Below are positions 16,410 to 25,100 of a DNA stretch of 48,752 nucleotides, one piece after another. The notes beneath the pieces are model-generated. The model worked only from the letters and a program-made list of their open reading frames with translations, was not told where the DNA came from and searched no databases. Positions within the stretch are counted from its first letter, which is position 1. The number at the start of each line of letters is the position of its first letter. Origin of the DNA: Sphingopyxis sp. (GTDB lineage: Bacteria; Pseudomonadota; Alphaproteobacteria; Sphingomonadales; Sphingomonadaceae); contig NZ_JAEMQX010000015.1 of assembly GCF_016463645.1 (NCBI RefSeq), forward strand, positions 3,179-51,930, written 5' to 3'. The translations under genes and the position numbers were made by a program.

Positions 16410-18344
16410 ATGAGCTTCATCCTGCGTCGCATCTCGACGACCAAGACGGGCAAGCAGATCATTCGCGATGCGGCGCTGCCGGGCGACTCGATCACGCTCG
16501 GCCGCGATGCCGGCAACACCATCCATGTCGCCGATCTGGCGGTGAACCCGCATCATGCGACGATCAGCAGCGCCGACGGGCGTATGGTGCGCGTCGTGGC
16601 GCAGGAGGGGCTGGGCTTCGACCTTAACGGGCGCAGCGAGACCGTCGCCGATATCGACAGCGCTGCGGGCGGCGAGCTGCGTTTCGGCGGGCACCGGCTG
16701 ACGATCGCGCGCGAGGATGAGAAGATCATCCTGCTCGTCGAGCGGATCGACGAGCTGTCGCAATCGTCAAAGGACGTCGACGAAGCCAAGGCCTTTTCGC
16801 TGCAAGGCGTCATGCCTGGAAAGCGCATGGGCGCTTGGCTGTTCGGCGTGCTGATGCTGCTCGCATTCCTGATCGGGCCGATCTGGGCATGGTACAGCTA
16901 TAAAAATGTGAACGAGCGTCCCGACGGCTATCATGCCGACAGCGCGTGGCTGTCAGGGCCGTTGTCGAGTGCGCACGCGAGCCTGAAGAACGACTGCCAG
17001 TCATGCCATGTCGAGCCATTCGTCGCGGTGACCGACAAGGCGTGCGTGGGCTGTCACACGGGCGAGCACAAGGCGATGAGCATGGCGCACGCGAATGCGC
17101 CGACCGCGATGCTGCTCGCCGCGCGCCATCCGCCGGGAGTGGGTGAGCGGATTCTCGACGGGTTCGCCAAGACCTTCAACAAGCCGCAGGGCCGCTGTGT
17201 CGAGTGCCATACCGAACATGAGGGCGCGGGGCCGATGGCGGCGACGCCGCAGAAATTCTGCGCCGATTGCCACGACGGCATGTCGGCGCGGCTGAAGGCG
17301 GCCGGGCATCCGACGACGCTGGCCGATGCCGCCGATTTCGGAACGAGTCATCCCGAGTTTCGCCCGCTTGTCCGGCCGGGACCGGGCGGCAAGCCGGTGC
17401 GCACGACGCTGGCCAAGGGCACCGTCGACTATAATGGCCTCAAATTCCCGCACGACATGCATTTGCTTGCCGACGGCGGGGTGGCGCGCATGGCGGCGAG
17501 TTTCCGCGGGCGCTTTGATTTCGGCAAGAAACTCGAGTGCGCGAACTGTCACCGCGTCGAGGCCGACGGGGTGCGCGTGAAGCCGGTCGAGATGGAGCGC
17601 GACTGCGCGATGTGCCACAGCCTCGCCTTCGAGACGGTCGGCGGGGTGACGCGGACCTTGCGCCATGGCGAGCCCGATCAGGTCGTTGCGGACCTCACCG
17701 CCTATTATCGTTCGGCACCGCCCGCGCGGCCGCTCCAGCTCGGCGGGATGCAGCGGCGGCGGCCGGGAGCCTATGCCGAGGGACAGGTCTACAACATCTA
17801 TTTCAACGAGGTTGCGGTCCGGCCGAGCCGCGCGCAGGATGCGGTGCGCGCGGTCTTCTCGAAGGGCGGGGCGTGTTACGACTGCCACACCATCTTCGCA
17901 CCGCAGGCGGGGAGCGGCTGGCGCGTCGCGGCGGTGAGCCAGACGCCGCGCTACCTGCAAAAGGGCTGGTTCGATCATGATGCGCACAAGGAGACGGCCT
18001 GTGCCGACTGCCACACCGCCGCACCCGCATCCAAGGCGTCGACCGACCTGCTCGTCCCGGGCCTGCGCCAATGCCGCGACTGCCACGTCGGCGAGAATGG
18101 CGCGCGGGTGGTGAAGGTGGAAACCGCCACCGAATCGCCGTGCGCGATGTGCCACGAATATCATTCCGACGGCGGCAAGCCGTGGATGCCGCCGCGCCAG
18201 CGCAGGAAAAACACCGCTGCAATCACAAATAAACCCTTGGGTGGTACCTATAGTGTGAGCATGATCACAGGAACCGGGGGGCGGGGCCTTTACGAAGTGA
18301 CATGGCGCACACCTTCCTTGCGCGCGGCAGGGCAGGGCGGATAG
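16410..18344 (+). CDS. FHA domain - membrane anchor - decaheme cytochrome c
   Basis: The 644-residue protein starts with a cytoplasmic FHA domain (about 5-105; ITLGRDAGNTIHV and the NPHHATI strand), a fold that usually binds phosphothreonine. One membrane helix follows (about 141-164, WLFGVLMLLAFLIGPIWAW). The large periplasmic region carries ten CxxCH heme motifs (near residues 196, 212, 263, 284, 377, 399, 489, 531, 555 and 578) plus several spare His for second ligands. It starts 10 bases after the cytochrome b-like gene. Predicted topology is N-in, C-out, so the FHA domain could report a cytoplasmic phosphorylation state to the heme chain. The last 45 or so residues are low in conserved character and overlap a regulatory-looking stretch, so the true C-terminus may be earlier in relatives. 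Confidence 0.88.
   Translation: MSFILRRISTTKTGKQIIRDAALPGDSITLGRDAGNTIHVADLAVNPHHATISSADGRMVRVVAQEGLGFDLNGRSETVADIDSAAGGELRFGGHRLTIAREDEKIILLVERIDELSQSSKDVDEAKAFSLQGVMPGKRMGAWLFGVLMLLAFLIGPIWAWYSYKNVNERPDGYHADSAWLSGPLSSAHASLKNDCQSCHVEPFVAVTDKACVGCHTGEHKAMSMAHANAPTAMLLAARHPPGVGERILDGFAKTFNKPQGRCVECHTEHEGAGPMAATPQKFCADCHDGMSARLKAAGHPTTLADAADFGTSHPEFRPLVRPGPGGKPVRTTLAKGTVDYNGLKFPHDMHLLADGGVARMAASFRGRFDFGKKLECANCHRVEADGVRVKPVEMERDCAMCHSLAFETVGGVTRTLRHGEPDQVVADLTAYYRSAPPARPLQLGGMQRRRPGAYAEGQVYNIYFNEVAVRPSRAQDAVRAVFSKGGACYDCHTIFAPQAGSGWRVAAVSQTPRYLQKGWFDHDAHKETACADCHTAAPASKASTDLLVPGLRQCRDCHVGENGARVVKVETATESPCAMCHEYHSDGGKPWMPPRQRRKNTAAITNKPLGGTYSVSMITGTGGRGLYEVTWRTPSLRAAGQGG
18254..18269. promoter_or_regulatory. 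perfect CRP-type operator TGTGA-N6-TCACA
   Basis: TGTGAGCATGATCACA matches the CRP consensus at all ten fixed positions. It lies 119 bases before the phosphodiesterase-like gene, inside the last codons of the decaheme gene, in a patch that is AT-richer than its surroundings. A weak promoter, TTGGGT-17-CATGAT (18237-18265), would overlap it. That the site works, and that this organism's CRP homologue uses the consensus, is inferred. Confidence 0.6.
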
Positions 18345-18387
18345 GTTTTGGGTCGCCGGACCAGACCGGCGGGAGCAGGGGGCGGAT

Positions 18388-19239
18388 ATGCTGATCGCGC
18401 AGATCACCGATATCCATATCGGGTTCGATCCGGACAATCCGGCCGAATATAACCGCAAGCGCCTCGACGAGGTGCTCGACGTGCTGATCGAGGGGCCGAA
18501 CCGCCCCGACCTGTTGCTCGCGACGGGCGACCTGACCGACCGCGGCGACGACGACAGCTATCGCCGCCTCGCGACCGCCTTCTCGCGCTGCCCCTTTCCG
18601 GTGTGGCCGAGCGTCGGCAATCATGATTTGCGCGACGCGTTCCACGCGCGCTTTCCGGGTTTCGACGACGGCAACGGCTTTGTCCAATATGCGATCGACC
18701 TGCCCGAACTGCGGCTGGTGACGATCGATACGCTGGAAGAGGGCCGCCACGGCGGCGCCTTTTGCGCGGCGCGCGCGGCCTGGCTCGATGCCGAACTGGC
18801 GAAGGATACGACCAAGCCGACCTATATCGTGATGCATCACCCGCCGGTCGAAAGCGGGATCGAGTGGATGAACACCGACCCCGACGAACCGTGGGTCGCG
18901 GTCTTTACCGACGTCGTGCGCAGGCACCCGCAGGTGCGCGGGCTGATCTGCGGACATCTCCACCGTTCGGTGACGGTGGCGTGGGAGGGACGCACCGTCG
19001 CGATCTGCTCGTCGACCGCGCCGCAGGTGTCGCTCGACCTCCGCCCGATCGACGAGAACAAGCCCGACGACCGTCCGATGATCGTCGCCGAGGACCCCGC
19101 TTATGCGCTCCACCGCTGGAACGGGCGCGAGCTCGTCAGCTTCTACGACCATGCGGGCGCGCACACGATGCTCGCCAAATATGACGAACGGCTCCAGCCT
19201 TTGGTGCGCGAGTTGAAAGCCGAGCGGCCCGGTCAGTAA
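18388..19239 (+). CDS. class III cyclic-nucleotide phosphodiesterase-like metallophosphoesterase
   Basis: The 283-residue calcineurin-like phosphoesterase has the complete two-metal motif set: DIH (8-10), GDLTDRGDD, GNHD, MHHPPV and GHLH. The order and spacing match the CpdA/Rv0805 type of cAMP phosphodiesterases; GpdQ-type glycerophosphodiesterases are the close alternative. No signal peptide is present, so it is cytoplasmic. It begins 43 bases after the decaheme gene, downstream of a CRP-type dyad, and follows a gene with two cyclic-nucleotide domains. A role in lowering cAMP, perhaps in feedback, is therefore attractive but inferred. The 3' end overlaps the convergent dehydrogenase gene by seven bases. 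Confidence 0.85.
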   Translation: MLIAQITDIHIGFDPDNPAEYNRKRLDEVLDVLIEGPNRPDLLLATGDLTDRGDDDSYRRLATAFSRCPFPVWPSVGNHDLRDAFHARFPGFDDGNGFVQYAIDLPELRLVTIDTLEEGRHGGAFCAARAAWLDAELAKDTTKPTYIVMHHPPVESGIEWMNTDPDEPWVAVFTDVVRRHPQVRGLICGHLHRSVTVAWEGRTVAICSSTAPQVSLDLRPIDENKPDDRPMIVAEDPAYALHRWNGRELVSFYDHAGAHTMLAKYDERLQPLVRELKAERPGQ

Positions 19240-20177
19240 CCGAGCGACAGGTCGACGCGCGGCTCGACGGGCTCGCCCTTTTTCCAGCGACCCAGATTCT
19301 CGAGGAAACGTTGCGCCGAGCGGACGAACATCTTGTCCTGTGCGCGGCCCGACAGGTGCATCGTGATATGCGCATTGTCGAGGCTCCACAGCGGGTCGTC
19401 AGCGGGGAGCGGCTCGGGCGTCGTGACGTCGAGGAAGGCCGAGGCGATCTGCCGGCCGTCGAGCGCGGCGACGAGCGCATCCTGATCGACGACGCTGCCG
19501 CGCGCGATGTTGATCAGCGTCGCGGTGGGCTTCATCGCCGCGAGTTCGGACGCGCCGATCATGCCGTCGGTTTCGGGCGTCGCCGGGACCGCGAGGATCA
19601 CCCAGTCGAAATCGCTTAAGCTTGCGCGCCACTGGTCCGGGGTCAGCGTGTTCGGCCCGGGTGAGCGACGCACGACGGTGACGTCGACGGCGAAGGCCTT
19701 CAGCCGCTCCTCGATCAGCTTGCCGATCGCACCATAGCCGAGGAGCAACGCCTTCGACCCGAACAGTTCGACCTTGCCCGGCGAGTCCATCAGCCATTCG
19801 CGGCGTTCCTGTGCGCGAACGACGTCGCGGTAACCCTTGGCGACGGTGAGCATGCCCATCACGACATATTCGGCGATAGTGATCGCGTTGATACCCGCGC
19901 CGTTGGTGACGACCGTGCCGCGCCCGGCAAGCAGGTCGAGCGGCATGCCGTCGACCCCGGCGTAGATCGAATTCAGCCATTTGAGCTGCGTCGCGGCGGA
20001 AATGACCGCGGCCATGTCCTTCTTGTCGTACATGTCGAACCAGCCGATCTCCGCCTGCGGCGCGAGTTCGAGAGCCTCTTCCTTCGACTGGAAGAAGCGC
20101 GCCTCGACCCAGTCGGGCAGACGGTTTTCGACGAGCGGGCGGATCAGCCCGGACAGGACGGTGACGGTTTTGGACAT
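19233..20177 (-). CDS. D-isomer-specific 2-hydroxyacid dehydrogenase
   Basis: The 314-residue NAD(P)-dependent oxidoreductase has the Rossmann motif LLLGYGAIGKLIEERLKAF (about 145-163), LINIARGSVVDQDALVAAL, and C-terminal DVTTPEPLPADDPLW and NAHITMHLSG with the catalytic His. The catalytic Arg lies in NIARGS. This family reduces or oxidises 2-keto/2-hydroxy acids such as glyoxylate, hydroxypyruvate or pyruvate; the substrate cannot be told. The ATG follows directly on the stop of the DUF559 gene, which reads from a REP-like element, so the promoter region is probably within that repeat. Confidence 0.9.
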   Translation of the reverse strand: MSKTVTVLSGLIRPLVENRLPDWVEARFFQSKEEALELAPQAEIGWFDMYDKKDMAAVISAATQLKWLNSIYAGVDGMPLDLLAGRGTVVTNGAGINAITIAEYVVMGMLTVAKGYRDVVRAQERREWLMDSPGKVELFGSKALLLGYGAIGKLIEERLKAFAVDVTVVRRSPGPNTLTPDQWRASLSDFDWVILAVPATPETDGMIGASELAAMKPTATLINIARGSVVDQDALVAALDGRQIASAFLDVTTPEPLPADDPLWSLDNAHITMHLSGRAQDKMFVRSAQRFLENLGRWKKGEPVEPRVDLSLGY

Positions 20178-20621
20178 TCAGAATCCTTCTGGATTCTCCC
20201 CATCGACTTGCGATGGGGAGGTGGTATCGCGAAGCGATGACGGAGGGGCTTTGCCGAACGCGGTCAAACGGTGTTCGACGATGTCCACAATAGATTGGGC
20301 TACCGTTCCGACGCTGTCCAGCACATCGCGGGCCGAGATGCGCAGCGTGTCAATACGATTGGCGCGGAGCCATTGATCGCGGCGTTCGTCGTGGGCCGGT
20401 CGTCCGCCCATGTCGTGGGCGATCCCGTCGACTTCGATCGCAAGGTTGGCGCGCGCGCAGAAAAAGTCGAGAATGTACGGGCCGGCTGGATGTTGTTTGC
20501 GGAATTTATATCCGCCGGGCGAGGTTCGCAGGATTTGCCAGAGCATGGCTTCCGGGAGGCTGAGATTGCGGCGGAGCCGCTTGGCGCGGCGCACCGATTT
20601 GGCGGGTTTTTCAGGACGCAT
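20178..20621 (-). CDS. DUF559 endonuclease-like protein, C-terminus encoded by a repeat
   Basis: The 147-residue product of the DUF559 family has a Vsr/restriction-endonuclease-like fold. The N-terminus RRAKRLRRNLSLPEAMLWQILR is followed by YKFRKQHPAGPYILDFFCARANLAIEVDGIAHD, with the Asp and Glu-x-Asp expected at the metal site, and DQWLRANRIDTLRIS. The final residues (PPSSLRDTTSPSQVDGENPEGF) are read from the REP-like element at 20180-20250, so the frame has run into the repeat. A mirror-image copy of the repeat sits just upstream of the start. The function of the family is unknown. Confidence 0.82.
   Translation of the reverse strand: MRPEKPAKSVRRAKRLRRNLSLPEAMLWQILRTSPGGYKFRKQHPAGPYILDFFCARANLAIEVDGIAHDMGGRPAHDERRDQWLRANRIDTLRISARDVLDSVGTVAQSIVDIVEHRLTAFGKAPPSSLRDTTSPSQVDGENPEGF
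20180..20250. repeat. REP-like element, copy 1 (downstream of the DUF559 gene)
   Basis: Several hairpins lie in series: AGAATCC-TTCT-GGATTCT (20180-20197), CTCCCCATCG-ACTTG-CGATGGGGAG (20196-20220, ten paired bases) and ATCGC-GAA-GCGAT (20226-20238), followed by CGGAGGGG. Copy 2 at 20639-20684 carries the same ten-base stem with the loop reversed (CAAGT) and the mirror of the third hairpin. The pair brackets the DUF559 gene in opposite orientations. Confidence 0.8.
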
Positions 20622-20638
20622 CGTCGTTGCCCCTCCAC

Positions 20639-20684
20639 CACCGCTTCGCGGCGGTCCCCCTCCCCATCGCAAGTCGATGGGGAG
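20639..20684. repeat. REP-like element, copy 2 (upstream of the DUF559 gene, inverted)
   Basis: CCGC-TTC-GCGG (within 20639-20656) is followed by CTCCCCATCG-CAAGT-CGATGGGGAG (20660-20684). The order and loop sequence are the inverse of copy 1, so the two copies form a 0.5-kb inverted pair around one gene. It also fills the short space between the cysS stop and the DUF559 start. Confidence 0.8.
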
Positions 20685-20691
20685 GATATTC

Positions 20692-22134
20692 CTACGCCTC
20701 CAGCCGCCAGTCCCAGCCCAGCGGGTCGCCGTCCATGACCTCGACCCCCGCGGCGATGAGGTCGTCGCGCAGCGCGTCGGAGGCAGCGAAATCCTTTGCC
20801 GCGCGCGCTTCCTTGCGGCGGGTGAGGATGGCTTCGATTTCTTCTTCGGTGATCGTTGCCGCCTTGGGCCGGACACGCAGGGCGGCGCGGTCGATCGTCA
20901 GCAGGTCGAGGCCGAGCACCGCGTCCATCACGGCGAGCGCCCCGCGCTTCTGGCCGGCGTCGATCTTCTTCATCGCCGCCGCCTCTTCGAGCAGCGTCAG
21001 CGCGACCGGCGTGTTGAGGTCATCCGACATCGCGGCATCAAACTTCGCCAGCAGTTCGGTGAGGCGGCGGTCGACCGGTTCGGCCGGTTCCGCATCGCGC
21101 ACGGGTGCGGCCGCCATCACCAGCCGCTTGAGCCGGGTCAGGGCCGCCCCAAGACCGTCCCACGAAAACTCCAGCTCGCTGCGATAATGCGCCTGCAGGC
21201 ACATCAGGCGATAGGCGAGGGGGTGGTAGCCCTTGTCGATGAGGAGCTGGACGCGCAGGAACTCGCCACTCGATTTCGACATCTTGCCCGAGCGTTCGAC
21301 GAGGAAATTATTGTGCATCCAGAAGCGCGCGCCGCTCGCGTCGCTGCAACTGTGCGCCTGATTCTGCGCGATCTCGTTCGGATGGTGGATCTCGCGGTGA
21401 TCGATGCCGCCGGTGTGGATGTCGAACGGAAAGCCGAGCAGGGCTTCGGACATCACCGAGCATTCTAGATGCCAGCCGGGCGCGCCGCGGCCCCACGGTG
21501 AATCCCATTCCATCTGGCGCGTCTCGCCCGCGGGCGTCTTGCGCCAGATCGCGAAGTCGGCGGGTGCACGCTTGCCGTCGACGGGGTCGATGCGGCTTTC
21601 GCCCTCGTCGGTGCCGTGGCGCGCGAGGCGGCCATAGTCGGCGACCGTGGTCGTGTCGAAATAGAGGCCGCTTTCAAGCTCGTAGCAATGCTTGTCGGCG
21701 ATCGCCCTGGCGAACTCGATCATCTGCGGGACATAGTCGGTGGCGATCGACCAGTGCGCGGGCTGGCGGATATTGAGCGCCTTCACATCGGCCCAATAGG
21801 CTTCGGTATAGTGTTTCGCGATATCCCAGATCGACTGGGCTTTCTCGGCCGCCGCCTTCTCCAGCTTGTCTTCGCCGGCATCGGCGTCGTCGGTCAGATG
21901 GCCGACGTCGGTGATGTTGATGACATGGGTCAGCTTGTAGCCCTTGTACGACAGCGTGCGTCCCAGCGTGTCGGCAAAGACATAGGCGCGCATATTGCCG
22001 ATATGCGGATAGTTGTAGACCGTCGGTCCGCAGCTGTAGACGCGCGCTTCGCCGGGGTGGACGGGCTCGAAATTTTCGAGGCTGCGCGTCAGGCTGTTGA
22101 ACAGCCTTAGCGGTGAGGCAGAGACATCGGTCAT
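20692..22134 (-). CDS. cysS: Cysteinyl-tRNA synthetase
   Basis: This enzyme charges tRNA-Cys. The 480 residues show the N-terminal zinc-site Cys in YSCGPTVYN, the HIGH-type motif HIGNMRAYVFAD, the zinc-binding GWHLECSVMS and HHPNEIAQ, the KMSKS motif (SGKMSKSSGEFL) and a C-terminal anticodon domain ending in a GWDWRLE block. An ATG four codons upstream (22146) is a possible start; neither has a strong ribosome site. It lies 49 bases downstream of the large tpsA gene on the same strand and is probably unrelated to it. Confidence 0.97.
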   Translation of the reverse strand: MTDVSASPLRLFNSLTRSLENFEPVHPGEARVYSCGPTVYNYPHIGNMRAYVFADTLGRTLSYKGYKLTHVINITDVGHLTDDADAGEDKLEKAAAEKAQSIWDIAKHYTEAYWADVKALNIRQPAHWSIATDYVPQMIEFARAIADKHCYELESGLYFDTTTVADYGRLARHGTDEGESRIDPVDGKRAPADFAIWRKTPAGETRQMEWDSPWGRGAPGWHLECSVMSEALLGFPFDIHTGGIDHREIHHPNEIAQNQAHSCSDASGARFWMHNNFLVERSGKMSKSSGEFLRVQLLIDKGYHPLAYRLMCLQAHYRSELEFSWDGLGAALTRLKRLVMAAAPVRDAEPAEPVDRRLTELLAKFDAAMSDDLNTPVALTLLEEAAAMKKIDAGQKRGALAVMDAVLGLDLLTIDRAALRVRPKAATITEEEIEAILTRRKEARAAKDFAASDALRDDLIAAGVEVMDGDPLGWDWRLEA

Positions 22135-22183
22135 AACCGCGCCCATGCCTTGCGCCGGGGCGCTCCGTCAACCGAAACGCTCG

Positions 22184-25100
22184 CTATTGCGCCGGCGGCG
22201 TCCACAGATCGTCGTTGCCCGCGCCGGTCACCGGATCGTCGAGCAACGGCTCGCCGGTCATCGGATCGATGTCGCGCATCGTGATCAGCGGCTGCGGCAG
22301 GTTGTTGCCGTCGCCGCCGCCGTCCTCGTCACCCTTGATCTCCTCCTCGATCACGTCCTGCACCGGGAAGCTGTTTTCAAAGTCGAAGCTTATGGTGGTG
22401 CACGCCGTCGGGCTGGCGATGAGACAGCCGTTGAAGGTCGACCGTCGGTCATAAGTCCCCGGTACCGGCGCGCTGCCCGCAATCGTCAGAAGCTGGAGCG
22501 CGTCGAGGCCGGTGATCTGGCCGTTCGGCCCGAGCTGCACGCCGTTGATCGCAATGCGCGACTGCCCCCCGGTCAGCACATCGAGCCCCCCGGCGCCGAA
22601 GGTCAGCCCGCGCCGCTGCGTGAAGTCGGTACCCGCACCGCTGTTCTGGACGTAGAAGCCGCCCGACACGTCGGCGCGAATCCCGCGCGCGAAGAGCGCG
22701 CCCTCGTCGAGTATGATGCCATCGTTCTCGCCAAGCCGGGCGTTGATCGCGTCCATGCCCGTCGCCGCGCCGACCGCCGTGATCGCCGCCTGCGTCGCGA
22801 CGATGATGTCGTCGGACTCGAGGTTGAGCTGACCGCCCGGGGCGTCGTTCGCACCGGTGAGGCGGACGGTGCCCTGGCCCAGAATGACTTCGAGCGCGTC
22901 GTTCGCGATCAGGTTCAACGCATTGGCGTCCGAGAGTCCCGTCAGCCGGACGTTGCCGATCACGCGCATCTTGCCCGGCGTGCGGATCGTCAGCGCGCCA
23001 TTTGCGCCGAGATTCGATCCGGTTGCGCCGCCCGTCATCGTGAAGCTGTCGACGACAACGTCTGGCGGCGCGGACGACCCGACCGAGAGCCCGCCCGCAG
23101 CCTGAACTTCGGGCGCGAAGACTTCGATCCGTGTGCCGAAGACACGCGTCAGCTCGTCGGCGTCGATATGATAGCCGTCGGGGCCGTTCGGGCCCGCCGT
23201 ACCGCCAATGAAGGTCTGGCGGCCCGCATCATTGTTCGCGATCGACAGCTGCTGCGTGACGCCCGCCGTGCCGACGCGGGCGTCGGAAGCGATCGCGATA
23301 TCGGCGGATTCGAGCGAAATCGACTGGCCGGTCACCACGCCGGCGACGGCGAGGTTCGACCGTGCCGAGGCACCCAGATTGCCCGCCACATTGACCGAAT
23401 TCAGCGTGAGGAAGCCGCCGTCGTTCGCGATATTCGCATTGGCCGCGGTCAGTGCGATGATGTTCATCGCCTCGCCGCTGGTCGCGAGGTCGGCGGTCCC
23501 GGCGACGCTGCCATTGTCGACCGAGAAATCGCCATTGCCACGGACATAGGCGTCGCCGGTGGCGGCGTTCAGCAACGTGAAGTGCATGTTGCCGCCGCCT
23601 TCGATACGGATCGCATCGGCGCTGGCGGCAATCGTGCCGCCGGAGTCCAGGCCGCCGATCCGGATATCGCCGCCCGTGCTGTCGAGACTGGTGGTTCCCG
23701 ACGAGGAGACGGTCCCGGCGGCAATCCCGCTCGCCCCGTTGAGCGCGACGCTCGTCCCGCCGCCGACATGGGTGACGTCGATGGCGGTCGCGGCGGTCAG
23801 CGCGATGTCGCCGAACGCCTGCGTCCCGCCGCCGCTGATGCCCGCAGCCGAATTGACCGTGATGTTGCGATCGGCGGTCAGCGTATCGATCGCGCCGCCG
23901 GGACCTGTGAGCGTCGCGAGTCCGACCGACGCGGCGTTGATCGTGACATCGCGTCCGGCGGCGACTGCGCCGTCGAGACTGGCGGCGCCCGACGCATCGA
24001 CGACGACGTCGCTGAAGCTGTCGATATTGCCAAGCGTCGTCGCGCCGCCCTGCGTCCCGACGCTGCTGTCGCCGCCGGTCGTCCCCAGGCCGAGCGTGGT
24101 CGCGCCGTTGACCGCGATGCTGTTCGCCGCAGTGAGCAATATGTCGTCGCCCGCCGACAGCGTCGTCGCATCGATCGCGCCGGCAGAGGACGCCATCACG
24201 ATGTCGGCGCCGTTGATGCCATCCGATCCTTCGCCCGTGCCGATGGTGAAGGTCGGGCTGCCCGATGCCATCGAGAAACCGAGGATGTGCGTGTCGGCGC
24301 CGGCGCCGGTGGTGCGGACGTTGACCGCGCCGATATCGCCCGCGGCGTTGACCGTGATGTCGTCGCCGCCCGTGACATCGACGAGGTTCGCCGTCGTTCC
24401 GGCGAGGACCAATATGTCCTCGCCCGCGATGCCGCCATCGATCGACGCGGCCGCGCCGGCGTTGACGCCGAACATGCGTGCGGCCGCACTGTCGGTCAGC
24501 GTCGCATTTCCCGCGGCGACAACGAACAGATTGCCCTCGGCCCCGATTCCGTTGCCATCGACATAGCCGCCATTGGCCTGCGCCGACGCGTTGATATTGG
24601 CGTTCGAATTCAGGAAGATATTCCCGCCCGCGACATAGGTGCCGGTGAGGTCGCCGGCCGAGAAGATCGAAATCGTGCCATCGACGTCGGCATTGCTGAC
24701 CGAAACCGCTCCGCCGGTACCGAAGGCGAAGAAGGATGCGGTGCCGGCGACATCGCCGGTGAGTGCGATGCTGTTGGCGAAGAGATTGATGTCCCCACCC
24801 GCGCTCAGCGATCCGCCGCGGATGCCTTCGGCGCCCGGCGCGGTTCCTTCGGCCGAGAGCCCGATCGACAGGCCGGCGTCGATATTGTTGAAGGCGATCG
24901 ACTGGCCGGAGACCTGCACCAGCCCGCCTGCGGTCGAATTGCCGAGATCGACGGCACCCGGCGAGGTGACGAGGATGTTGCCGCCGGTGATGATCGAATT
25001 GAGCCCGGTGCGGAAACTGCCGACCGTCGCGATGAAGTCGCCCGCCGCTTCGGCATGTTCGACGCTCGCGGCGCCGGGGCTGCCGAGGTTGATGGTGTTC

